This document shows, piece by piece, positions 8,614-15,873 of a stretch of 26,670 nt of DNA; the first letter of the stretch is position 1, and every line of letters starts with the position of its first letter. The position numbers and the translations under genes were made by a program. Under the pieces are notes generated by a model. The model searched no databases, was not told the DNA's origin, and was given only the letters and a program-made list of their open reading frames with translations. This DNA is from RGIG3077 sp964490175 (GTDB lineage Bacteria; Bacillota; Clostridia; Oscillospirales; Ruminococcaceae): positions 1 to 26,670 of the forward strand of contig CAZBAI010000022.1 of NCBI GenBank assembly GCA_964490175.1, written 5' to 3'.

Positions 8614-9750
8614 ATGAAAAAGGCAGTATGCATCAGCATATTCAATCATTATGATAATAGGGTGTTATTTGCCGAGAAATTTCTTGCCGGCAAGGGGTAT
8701 GAGGTTACCTATATCGCTTCGGATTTTGACCACTACGAAAAAGCAAAGTACAAAATCGAGCGCAGCAATGTGATTCAGGTGCGCGGCAAACCTTATTACA
8801 AAAATATTTCCGTTCAACGGCTTTATTCGCATAGAGATTCGGCAAAAGAATGCTACCGTGTGCTTGAGCAAATCAAGCCGGATTTGATATACACGCTTGT
8901 TCCGCCCAATTCGCAGTCGAAAATTGCGGCAAAGTACAAAAAAAAGCACCGAGATACCGTGCTTTTGATGGATTTGTTCGACCTGTGGCCGGAAACCTTT
9001 CCCTCACTGAAAAGCAACGTTGCGCTGAGCGCCGGTTTTTATCTGTGGCGGCATATTCGTGATGCCTCGCTTGACTATGCCGATTATATAATCACCGAAT
9101 GCGGACTTTATCGAAAGGTTTTGCAATCGCAGCTTTCGGACAAAAGGTCGAAAATTTTGCACCTTTGCAAAAATGATTACGGCAGGCGCATGATAACGCA
9201 TATCGACATATCTCCGCTGAATATTTGCTATCTCGGTTCGATAAACAATATTATCGATATTGATGCAATTGAAGCACTTTTGGTTGAAATGGCTTGTTAT
9301 CGACCGCTTGTTTTGCATATAATAGGCGGCGGCGAAAATGCGCAGCGGCTTGTTGACCTTGCAAAAAACGAAAATATCGGCATTGAGCATTACGGCTTTG
9401 TTTATGACGAAGAAAAAAAGCATGAAATTATGGATAAATGCGCTTTTGCGCTGAACATTTTAAAACAAAGCGTCTGTATTGGGCTGACGATGAAATCGGT
9501 TGATTATTTTGAAGCCGGTTTGCCGATAATCAATAATCTTTCATCGGATACCGCATGGATTATCGATAAATACGGCGCAGGATTCAATATAAACAACGAT
9601 TATAAACGCGCGGCAAAAAAAATAATGGCGTGCGATGAAAAAAAGCTTCTTACAATGCGCTATTCAACACGGCGTGCATTTGAAGAAACTTTTTCGAGCA
9701 AAATATATAACGAGAGATTTGAAGAAATTTTTGAAGAGCTTGGACTTTAA
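8614..9750 (+). CDS. Glycosyltransferase, family 4-like (GT-B fold)
   Basis: Likely cytoplasmic, membrane-associated transferase adding a sugar from a nucleotide-sugar donor to a lipid-linked or polysaccharide acceptor. The 378-residue protein has an N-terminal acceptor-domain Rossmann fold with the block DLFDLWPETF (120-129), often seen in surface-polysaccharide GT4 proteins. Its C-terminal donor domain starts with ICYLGSI (204-210), followed by HIIGGGENAQ (235-244) and MKSVDYFEAGLPII (293-306), the usual position of the donor-binding acidic residue. The start has AGGAG 7 bases upstream. It sits between the epimerase-like and PHP genes on the same strand. Donor and acceptor are not predictable. 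Confidence 0.82.
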   Translation: MKKAVCISIFNHYDNRVLFAEKFLAGKGYEVTYIASDFDHYEKAKYKIERSNVIQVRGKPYYKNISVQRLYSHRDSAKECYRVLEQIKPDLIYTLVPPNSQSKIAAKYKKKHRDTVLLMDLFDLWPETFPSLKSNVALSAGFYLWRHIRDASLDYADYIITECGLYRKVLQSQLSDKRSKILHLCKNDYGRRMITHIDISPLNICYLGSINNIIDIDAIEALLVEMACYRPLVLHIIGGGENAQRLVDLAKNENIGIEHYGFVYDEEKKHEIMDKCAFALNILKQSVCIGLTMKSVDYFEAGLPIINNLSSDTAWIIDKYGAGFNINNDYKRAAKKIMACDEKKLLTMRYSTRRAFEETFSSKIYNERFEEIFEELGL

Positions 9751-9776
9751 GCTTTTTGGCGAGAAAGGCGTTTGTT

Positions 9777-10463
9777 ATGGAACGGTATAAGGTTGAAACA
9801 CATTTGCACACAAGCGAGGCAAGCCTTTGTTCTGAGGTTTGCGCAAGAGATATGATTGACGCTTTAAAAGAAAAAGGCTATGCGGCGGTTTTCGTTACAG
9901 ACCATTTTTTTAACGGAAATACGGCAATTGACCGCAGCCTTGAATGGTGCGAGCAAATCGACAGATTTTGTAAGGGCTATGAAAACGCCAAAGCACGTGG
10001 CGATGAAATCGGCGTTAAGGTTTTTTTCGGGCTTGAATTTAATAATAGGGGAAATGAATTTTTAATTTACAATATATCTAAGCAATGGCTTAAAGAGCAT
10101 AACGAAATTATGTGGCTTGATATTGAAGACGCCTTGAATTTGTTCAGAAGTGCCGGAGCGTTTGTTATTCATGCGCACCCGTTTCGTGAAGCGTGGTATG
10201 TTGAAAAAATGAGAGTATTCCCTAACTGCGTTGATGCCGTTGAGGTTTTTAACGGCAAAAACACGCCTGAAAGGACTAATGAAAAAGCGCTTAAATTTGC
10301 GCTTGATAATAATCTTTTGATGACGGCGGGCTCAGACGCACATAAAACCGATGAAATTCTTTGCGGCTGCGTGTTTAACAAGCCGATTGAAACCGAAAGC
10401 GATTTTATATCGCAGCTAAAAGAAAACTCAGCGGAGCTGGTGTGCGAATATTATTTTAAATAA
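9777..10463 (+). CDS. PHP-domain metal-dependent hydrolase
   Basis: Probable metal-dependent phosphoesterase of the polymerase-and-histidinol-phosphatase superfamily. All metal-site motifs are visible in the 228 residues: ETHLHTSEAS (H9, H11), FVTDHFF (D42, H43), GLEF (E87), IHAHPFRE (H132, H134), EVFNGKN (N159) and GSDAH (D187, H189). ATG at 9777 is preferred over a TTG at 9756 because AAAGG lies 8 bases before it. In capsule clusters, PHP proteins of the CpsB/YwqE type dephosphorylate tyrosine kinases, but no such kinase is in view, and the sequence is also compatible with a general nucleotide or sugar phosphatase. It lies between the glycosyltransferase (26 bp) and the deacetylase (55 bp). 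Confidence 0.85.
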   Translation: MERYKVETHLHTSEASLCSEVCARDMIDALKEKGYAAVFVTDHFFNGNTAIDRSLEWCEQIDRFCKGYENAKARGDEIGVKVFFGLEFNNRGNEFLIYNISKQWLKEHNEIMWLDIEDALNLFRSAGAFVIHAHPFREAWYVEKMRVFPNCVDAVEVFNGKNTPERTNEKALKFALDNNLLMTAGSDAHKTDEILCGCVFNKPIETESDFISQLKENSAELVCEYYFK

Positions 10464-10518
10464 ACAGAATAGTGCCAAGCACAGCGGACATATAATTAGT
10501 CACGAAAGGGTTGATTAT

Positions 10519-11388
10519 ATGTACCGCTGTTGTAATGTTAGGCGTTTTCTTCATCTTTTGATAATCGATGCTGTGGTTATTGCGCTTTCGGCGCTGCTTA
10601 TCAACACAAGCGGCTGCTTTGACACAAGCGGAGCGGAGAATGAGAGCATATCGCTGAATATAATTATGTATCACAGCGTCAGCAATGAAGCAAATGTGGG
10701 CGAATATATCGTTTCAACGCAGGCGTTTGAACAGGATTTGCGCTGGCTGCGTGAAAACGGCTATGAGTCGGTTTTGCCGAGCAATTTGGTTGATTATGTG
10801 CAGGGCAATGCCGATCTTGGGGAAAATAACGTTATGCTCACGTTTGATGACGGTTGCTATAACAATCTATCCGATGTGTTGCCCTTGCTTGAAAAATACG
10901 ATTACAGCGCCGTTGTTTCAATTGTCGGCGAATATACGGATATAAACGCAGAAAAAGACCCCCACGTTTCGGCATATTCATACCTGACGTGGGGTGATAT
11001 CCAAATGCTTTTAGATTCAAAAAGAATCGAAATCGGAAACCACACTTATGCTTTGCATAAAAACGGCGAAAGGGTAGGTGTCGAAAAGCTTAAAAGCGAA
11101 ACCGAAGAAGAATATTCTCAAATGCTTTATGCCGATTTGGCAAGACTTCAAAACGAAATATATCAAAATACGGGCACATTGCCGATTTGCTTTGCCTATC
11201 CTTTCGGCGCAGTCAGTGCGGAAAGCCTGCCTGTTATGCGCAAGCTGGGTTTTGCCGTGACTTTGGGCTGTGAAGAAAAGGTAAACATAATAAAATCAGG
11301 CGATTGCGAATCACTGTATTTGCTCGGAAGATACAACCGTTCGGGTTATGCTTCGACCGAAACGTTTATGCAAAAGGTTTTTCAGTGA
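10519..11388 (+). CDS. Membrane-anchored polysaccharide deacetylase (NodB/CE4 family)
   Basis: Predicted extracytoplasmic esterase that removes N-acetyl groups from a cell-wall or surface glycan. The 289-residue chain has a short basic start, one hydrophobic segment (about 10-28) acting as signal or anchor, and a CE4 domain: IIMYHSVS (49-55), LTFDDG with metal/catalytic D110 and D111, then EIGNHTYALH, and AYPFG. The metal histidines are H175 and H180, spaced HxxxxH as in a recognised clostridial subgroup rather than the usual HxxxH. The SGC at 31-33 resembles a lipobox but lacks the hydrophobic -3 residue. GAAAGGG precedes the ATG by 8 bases. Its stop overlaps the convergent metA stop. Confidence 0.85.
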   Translation: MYRCCNVRRFLHLLIIDAVVIALSALLINTSGCFDTSGAENESISLNIIMYHSVSNEANVGEYIVSTQAFEQDLRWLRENGYESVLPSNLVDYVQGNADLGENNVMLTFDDGCYNNLSDVLPLLEKYDYSAVVSIVGEYTDINAEKDPHVSAYSYLTWGDIQMLLDSKRIEIGNHTYALHKNGERVGVEKLKSETEEEYSQMLYADLARLQNEIYQNTGTLPICFAYPFGAVSAESLPVMRKLGFAVTLGCEEKVNIIKSGDCESLYLLGRYNRSGYASTETFMQKVFQ

Positions 11389-12299
11389 ATTTCGTTCAAA
11401 TCATACGGCGTTTTTTGATATACGCAGTAGTTGAGCCAGTTTGAAAACATTAAATTTGCGTGGCATCGCCATGAAAAAACAGGCAATTTTGTTACATCGT
11501 CACCCGGAAAATAATTTTTGGGAATTTCAATCGGAAGACCCTTTTCCTTATCTCTGAAATATTCGTTTGCAAGTGTGAACCTGTCATATTCGGAGTGCCC
11601 TGTTATAAAATATTGCCTTGAATTTTTTGCGCTGACAATATGCACGCCCGAATCCTTTGAGGCGGTTAAAATCCGCAGCGCCTTGACTTTTTTAATATCT
11701 TGTGCTCTGATTTCGGTGTGGCGTGAGTGGGGAACGTAAAAAACCTCGTCAAATCCGTGAAGCAACGGGTCGCCGTCGGATTCGATATAATGCTCAAAAA
11801 TGCCGAACACCTTTTTGTCAAGCTGGTATTTCGGCACGCCGTAGTGATAATAAAGCGCCGCCTGCGCCCCCCAACAGATGTGAACGGTTGAGTAAACATG
11901 AGTTTTCGACCACTCCATAATTTGGCAAAGCTCGTCCCAATAATCGACCTCTTCAAATTCGATTTTCTCTATCGGAGCGCCTGTGATAATCATACCGTCA
12001 TATTTTTTATTGCGAATTTTGTCGAAACTCGTATAAAAAGCGCTCAAATGTGTAATCGGCGTGTTTTTTGAAGTGTGCGAAGCCATGTGCAGCAATTCAA
12101 CATTGACTTGAAGAGGGGTGTTGCTCAAAAGCCTTAAAAGTTGAGTTTCGGTTTCGATTTTTTTCGGCATAAGGTTGAGTATTATTATTTCCAGCGGTCT
12201 TATGTCCTGCCGTTCGGCAACGGCTGATGAAATTACAAAAATTTGCTCCTGCTTGAGCGTGTGATAAGCAGGCAAGCTTTGAGGAATCCTGATAGGCAT
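11382..12299 (-). CDS. metA: Homoserine O-acetyltransferase (MetA type)
   Basis: First committed step of methionine synthesis: acylates the hydroxyl of L-homoserine. The 305-residue protein aligns without gaps to classical MetA numbering: nucleophile C142 in VHICWGAQAA, H235 and E237 in ITGHSEYD. Residue 111 is glutamate (TGAPIEK), the residue known to direct MetA enzymes to acetyl-CoA instead of succinyl-CoA (glycine 111 in the E. coli enzyme), so I call it an acetyltransferase despite the family name. A GGAG lies 12 bases before ATG at 12299. It is the last gene of the minus-strand run, 21 bp after the GNAT-like gene, with no S-box leader in front. Its tail overlaps the convergent deacetylase gene. 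Confidence 0.93.
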   Translation of the reverse strand: MPIRIPQSLPAYHTLKQEQIFVISSAVAERQDIRPLEIIILNLMPKKIETETQLLRLLSNTPLQVNVELLHMASHTSKNTPITHLSAFYTSFDKIRNKKYDGMIITGAPIEKIEFEEVDYWDELCQIMEWSKTHVYSTVHICWGAQAALYYHYGVPKYQLDKKVFGIFEHYIESDGDPLLHGFDEVFYVPHSRHTEIRAQDIKKVKALRILTASKDSGVHIVSAKNSRQYFITGHSEYDRFTLANEYFRDKEKGLPIEIPKNYFPGDDVTKLPVFSWRCHANLMFSNWLNYCVYQKTPYDLNEIH

Positions 12300-12320
12300 T
12301 TTTTTATTTTTCTCCGTATA

Positions 12321-12689
12321 TTAACTTTTCCCGCAACCTTTGCAGGCGTTTAAAACTTCATTTATATCCGTTTGCAGACTGTCATCTTTTATAAATCCGA
12401 GTTTTTTGCAACATTGCACGGCGTTTTCGCTTTTTAGCGAAAACCTTGCAAATTCAATTCGGCTCAAAACAGCCTTAAACATAGCGGCACGGACAAGCCC
12501 GTCGCAAAGGGCAAGGTCGCCGCTCGAATCAACGGCATATATCACAACTTCGTTTTCAAGATATTCAAAAATAATATAACCCAAAACGCCGTTTTCACCG
12601 ACCGATTCAAGTATGAGCGGCGCTGTGCATTCATATGGAATAACCGATTGATATTTCAAAACATCGCCGCAATTTTTCATTTCAATCAT
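12321..12689 (-). CDS. Small GNAT-like acetyltransferase-related protein
   Basis: A 122-residue protein without a certain function. The middle and end look like a compact GNAT fold: GVLGYIIFEYLENEVVIYAV resembles strands 2-4, CDGLVRAAMFKAVLSRI the CoA-binding helix region, and ENAVQCCKKLGF the asparagine-helix-LGF block typical of GNATs. The usual QxxGxG/A pyrophosphate loop is not clear, and the chain is shorter than the normal 140-170 residues, so it may be degenerate or bind another ligand. The tail is cysteine-rich (NACKGCGKS). AAAGG lies 9 bases before the ATG. It begins only 4 bp after the rluB stop, so coupling to rluB is likely; a link to ribosome maturation is only a guess. Confidence 0.6.
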   Translation of the reverse strand: MIEMKNCGDVLKYQSVIPYECTAPLILESVGENGVLGYIIFEYLENEVVIYAVDSSGDLALCDGLVRAAMFKAVLSRIEFARFSLKSENAVQCCKKLGFIKDDSLQTDINEVLNACKGCGKS

Positions 12690-12693
12690 TTTT

Positions 12694-13425
12694 TCAAACC
12701 TTTCCGATAGCGGTTCGCATTGCTCTCAATTCATCGGGTGTAAGCTCACGCCATTGACCGGATTTAAGCATACCGAGCTTTAGCGGCCCTTCGCTGACTC
12801 TGCGCAGCCTTGCGACTTCAAGTCCGAGCGCTTCGCACATTTTTCTTATTTGGCGGTTTCTGCCCTCTTTAATCGTCATCAGCAAAACAACACGGTTTTC
12901 TTCCTTGGTCAGCACCGTTACATTTGCCGGCAGTGTTTTCCTGCCGTCGATAACAACGCCCGTCGAAAGCTGCAAAACCTGCTCCTCGGTTATATCGGGT
13001 CTGACGGTAACACGGTATGTTTTGGTTATTTCACGGCGAGGATGCATAACGGCGTTTGCAAAATCGCCGTCGTTTGTGAAAAGCAAAAGCCCTTCGGAGT
13101 TTTTGTCAAGCCTGCCGATGGGATATACCCTTGCGTCAACTCCTTCGAGAAGGTCTGTCACGCACTTTCTGTCAAGCTCATCGCTCAATGTGGTGACATA
13201 GCCTCTGGGCTTGTTCAGCATGATATATATGTACTCTTTTTTCTTGGGGATATTCAGCTTTTCGCCGTCAACGGCAATCAAATCCTTGCCGTAAAAAGCC
13301 TTGTCGCCCAATTTGATTTTTCTTCCGTTGACGGTGACTCTGCCTTGGGCGATAAGACTTTCGGCTTTTCGACGTCCGCAGAATCCGACATCGGAAATGA
13401 TTTTTTGAACTCTGATTTTTTCCAT
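12694..13425 (-). CDS. rluB: 23S rRNA pseudouridine synthase, RsuA/RluB family
   Basis: Isomerises a uridine of 23S rRNA (position 2605 in E. coli numbering for RluB) to pseudouridine. The 243 residues comprise an N-terminal S4 RNA-binding domain (about 1-60, RVQKIISDVGFCGRRKAE) and the RsuA-family catalytic domain with YIMLNKPRGYVTTL, then YPIGRLDKNSEGLLLFTNDG, where D107 is the catalytic aspartate, and GRNRQIRKMCEALGL. RluB is the likeliest member because this gene follows scpB and D-Ala-D-Ala carboxypeptidase genes in Firmicutes, but RsuA/RluE activity cannot be excluded. AAGGA lies upstream of the ATG. It starts 28 bp after dacF. Confidence 0.9.
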   Translation of the reverse strand: MEKIRVQKIISDVGFCGRRKAESLIAQGRVTVNGRKIKLGDKAFYGKDLIAVDGEKLNIPKKKEYIYIMLNKPRGYVTTLSDELDRKCVTDLLEGVDARVYPIGRLDKNSEGLLLFTNDGDFANAVMHPRREITKTYRVTVRPDITEEQVLQLSTGVVIDGRKTLPANVTVLTKEENRVVLLMTIKEGRNRQIRKMCEALGLEVARLRRVSEGPLKLGMLKSGQWRELTPDELRAMRTAIGKV

Positions 13426-13453
13426 TTTTTATTTTTCCTTAAAATTACTGTTA

Positions 13454-14533
13454 TTATTTTAGCGATATGTTTTTATCGGCAATAAGAGGAATTTCGGCTA
13501 TCACTTTGCCGTTGCAACTGTATTCGGCACAGCCGAGTGTATCGCCTGTGTTTACAGGTGCATAAACAAAAGGCGGTATTCTCACAGTGCACACAATGTT
13601 GCTTACATCACCCTCAAAAGCGGCGATATTAAGCTTTTGCGAAAGGCAAAGCGGGCAGACCACGTCTGTGCCGCCGACAACATCGACAAATATTGCGCTT
13701 TGGGGTATTTCAACAGAGGATATATGCGAAAAACCGTATTCATACAGCCTGATGTGGTCTTCCCAATCGTTCGGGTCGTTAAGGGTAACGCAGATAAGCT
13801 CAACGCCGTTTTTTTCCGCCGCCGATACAAGACATCTGCCTGCCTCGTCGGTGAAACCGGTTTTTACGCCAATGCAGTATTCATATTTTTCAAGCAGTTT
13901 ATTTGTGTTGTAAATTGTGCGTGCATACGGCGGATTCCCGAAATTGAGAGAGGCGCTTGACTTTCGGCAGATTTGCCTGAAATCATCGTTGCGCATAGCT
14001 TGCCTTGTAAGCATTGCCATATCATATGCCGTGGAATAGTGGTTGTCATCATGCAAGCCCGAGGGTGTTACAAATGAAGTGTTTTTCATGCCGATTTGTG
14101 CCGCTCGATGATTCATCATGTCGGCAAAATTTTCAATACTTCCCGCAAGTTTTACCGCAGAAGCGTTTGCCGCATCGTTTCCGCTGGGCAAAAGCATTCC
14201 GCAGCACAGCGCATATTTTGTCACAATATCGCCGTATGACAGCCCCATTGATGACCCTTCAACCGTAATCGCATCGGAATCGACAACAAATTCTTCGTCA
14301 AGATTGCCGCTTTCAAGCGTCAACAGCGTTGTCATTATTTTGGTTGTGCTTGCCATCGGCAATTTTTCGTTTGAAGATTTTTCCCATATAACCTGACCGG
14401 TTTGCGCTTCTATCAATATGGCGCTTTTTGCCGAAATATCAGTCGGTGCTTCGCTTGCCGCCGAAGCGGAAGTACCCGAAAAAGCAATTGATATACACAA
14501 AATGCCAAGCAGCAAGCCCGAAGTTTTCTTCAT
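13454..14533 (-). CDS. dacF: D-alanyl-D-alanine carboxypeptidase (DacF-like, S11)
   Basis: Secreted low-molecular-weight penicillin-binding protein that trims the terminal D-alanine of peptidoglycan stem peptides. It has a signal peptide (MKKTSGLLLGILCISIAFSG, cleavage likely after TSASA near residue 25). All three active-site motifs are present: SxxK as S62-T-T-K65 in MASTTKIM, SGN at 117-119 and KTG at 224-226. A C-terminal beta domain (about 270-359) follows. It lacks an obvious C-terminal amphipathic anchor, which fits a DacF- or DacB-like spore-cortex or septal enzyme. AAAGGGG precedes the ATG by 7 bases. The neighbouring gerW/ytfJ and DUF2953 genes support a sporulation-related role, but DacA-like housekeeping function is possible. 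Confidence 0.88.
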   Translation of the reverse strand: MKKTSGLLLGILCISIAFSGTSASAASEAPTDISAKSAILIEAQTGQVIWEKSSNEKLPMASTTKIMTTLLTLESGNLDEEFVVDSDAITVEGSSMGLSYGDIVTKYALCCGMLLPSGNDAANASAVKLAGSIENFADMMNHRAAQIGMKNTSFVTPSGLHDDNHYSTAYDMAMLTRQAMRNDDFRQICRKSSASLNFGNPPYARTIYNTNKLLEKYEYCIGVKTGFTDEAGRCLVSAAEKNGVELICVTLNDPNDWEDHIRLYEYGFSHISSVEIPQSAIFVDVVGGTDVVCPLCLSQKLNIAAFEGDVSNIVCTVRIPPFVYAPVNTGDTLGCAEYSCNGKVIAEIPLIADKNISLK

Positions 14534-14609
14534 AATGCAGCCCCTTTCACAAAAACAAAATCAGTGCATTAAATTTTATGGGGCATACATCGAAAAAATG
14601 TCAAAAGCT

Positions 14610-15011
14610 TCAGTTGTTGTCGCTTTTTTTCTCGGCGTTTTTCTTTTTGGCGCCGAAAGTCGATTGCAGTTTTTCGATTGTTTCGGGCAATTTGCCGAGC
14701 AAAGCCGCAGCGGCATTTTCGTCCTCATCAATTCGCATAAGCTTAATTTCTCCGTTGCAAAAGGTGATGAACGCAACCGGCTTTATGGAAACGCCTGCTC
14801 CCGCACCGCCGCCGAAAAGCTCCTTTGCGGTTTTTGTAGGCAAGTCACTGCCGCCCGAGGCAAACCCGAAAGAAACTTTTGAAACCGGGATGACAACTGC
14901 ACCCTCGGCAAGAGTTATAGGGTCGCCGATGATGGTTTCGGAATCGATAACGTCACGGATTTTTGCCAGTGCCGTTTCAAGCACGCCTTGAATCGAATTT
15001 GAATTGCTCAT
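14610..15011 (-). CDS. ytfJ: GerW/YtfJ family sporulation-associated protein
   Basis: Family known in Bacillus as YtfJ (GerW), a spore protein needed for normal germination; it is widespread in spore-forming Clostridia. The 133 residues carry the family core: DPITLAEGAVVIPVSKVSFG, then glycine-rich FGFASGGSD and GGGAGAGVSIKPVAFI, and a variable charged tail ending AEKKSDNN. ATG at 15011 is chosen because AAGGAG lies 6 bases upstream; the open frame extends further upstream but that part is unlike the family and would overlap the preceding gene. It follows the DUF2953 gene by 26 bp, the same pairing as ytfI-ytfJ in B. subtilis. Confidence 0.9.
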   Translation of the reverse strand: MSNSNSIQGVLETALAKIRDVIDSETIIGDPITLAEGAVVIPVSKVSFGFASGGSDLPTKTAKELFGGGAGAGVSIKPVAFITFCNGEIKLMRIDEDENAAAALLGKLPETIEKLQSTFGAKKKNAEKKSDNN

Positions 15012-15027
15012 TTTTTGCTCCTTTTCT

Positions 15028-15060
15028 GTGCCGTGATTTAAGCCGCTTTTGCGGCGGCAC
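15028..15060. repeat. Nested inverted repeats at the DUF2953-ytfJ junction
   Basis: Outer arms GTGCCG (15028-15033) and CGGCAC (15055-15060) enclose an inner stem GCCGC (15042-15046) / GCGGC (15051-15055) with a TTTT loop (the arms share base 15055, so they are alternatives at that base). It spans the end and stop codon of the DUF2953 gene, just upstream of the ytfJ ribosome binding site. No T-run follows on the minus strand, so it is not a terminator. Confidence 0.45.
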
Positions 15061-15811
15061 GGTTCTTTTTGCGTTTTTTTGCTTTCATATACGGTTTTAT
15101 TACAAAATATATTAAATATTTTATGCCAAGGCATATCGCTGCGGATAAAACTGTCGTCGGGCGCAGTTTTAAGCAAAACGCCGCATCGTATTTTTGGGGC
15201 TTTTCGTCATATACGCAATGAATGTTTATGCTTTTTTTCTTCACCGAAAACAAGCAGGAAAGCGCCGAAAGCGCATTGAAAACAAGCGCATTCATATTGC
15301 CGAATTTTATCGCACAGTCGTATGCGTCGTTGTCGGCAATGTCAAAATCAATAAAAAGTCCTGTCAGGCTAATGCCGTGCAGCACCTTAAAAACCGGCTT
15401 TTTGCCGATACCATACAGCTGCTTTATAAAATCGATTTTATCGCCGATTTTAAACAGCCTGTCCTCTAAAGTGCGCTTGCGTGCAATGCAAGCTTTAGTT
15501 TTGTTTTTTTCAACATCATTCGTTGATTTTGCTTTGCCGCTCGTTTTTTTCTGTGTATTTTCGTTTGCCGTATGCCGTGTTTTTTCGGCAATGTCGGTTT
15601 TGGGCAAATCGCTTTGCTCAAAATCCATATGCGAATCGGCAGGTGCGTTTTTTTTGTCAAGATATTTGTTGAGATCGAAAACGGTAAATATTAAATATTT
15701 GATTTTAACATTTAATTGTTTGTTGAGAAAAGAAAAATCAACTGTGACATACTGGAACAGTATCAGCCAAATCAAAAAAACAATCAATGCAATGATGCAC
15801 AATGCCGTCAC
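15038..15811 (-). CDS. DUF2953 (YtfI-like) membrane protein
   Basis: Conserved protein of unknown biochemical role that accompanies YtfJ in spore formers. The 257 residues begin with one hydrophobic segment (about 2-20), followed by a charged, low-complexity lysine/threonine-rich linker (about 55-100). Then comes the DUF2953-like domain with ISLTGLFIDFDIADNDAYDCAIKFG (shown here in two parts: ISLTGLFIDF and DIADNDAYDCAIKFG) and a hydrophobic C-terminal stretch before a very basic tail (KKRKKNRAAAKAA). GTG at 15811 is chosen because AAGGAG lies 9 bases upstream; a TTG at 15838 would place that site inside the gene. It lies 62 bp after scpB and 26 bp before ytfJ. Confidence 0.78.
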   Translation of the reverse strand: MTALCIIALIVFLIWLILFQYVTVDFSFLNKQLNVKIKYLIFTVFDLNKYLDKKNAPADSHMDFEQSDLPKTDIAEKTRHTANENTQKKTSGKAKSTNDVEKNKTKACIARKRTLEDRLFKIGDKIDFIKQLYGIGKKPVFKVLHGISLTGLFIDFDIADNDAYDCAIKFGNMNALVFNALSALSCLFSVKKKSINIHCVYDEKPQKYDAAFCLKLRPTTVLSAAICLGIKYLIYFVIKPYMKAKKRKKNRAAAKAA

Positions 15812-15873
15812 AAAGCCGCACTCCTTTCTCAAAAACAATGAAATCTATTCGTTGCCCGATTCAGACTTTTTTG

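Noticed and set aside
10615..10630. Lipoprotein lipobox in the deacetylase (SGC at residues 31-33)
   Set aside because: The -3 position is threonine rather than a hydrophobic residue, so a lipidated cysteine is doubtful; a plain membrane anchor is preferred.
12300..12320. S-box (SAM) riboswitch before metA
   Set aside because: Only 21 bp separate metA from the preceding gene, too short for a riboswitch.
12850..13485. Plus-strand open frame of 211 codons
   Set aside because: It is antisense to rluB, with no ribosome binding site and no recognisable motif.
14573..14604. Possible promoter for dacF (minus strand TTGACA and TAAAAT)
   Set aside because: The spacing is 20 bp, too long for a good sigma-A promoter; no convincing alternative -10 was found.
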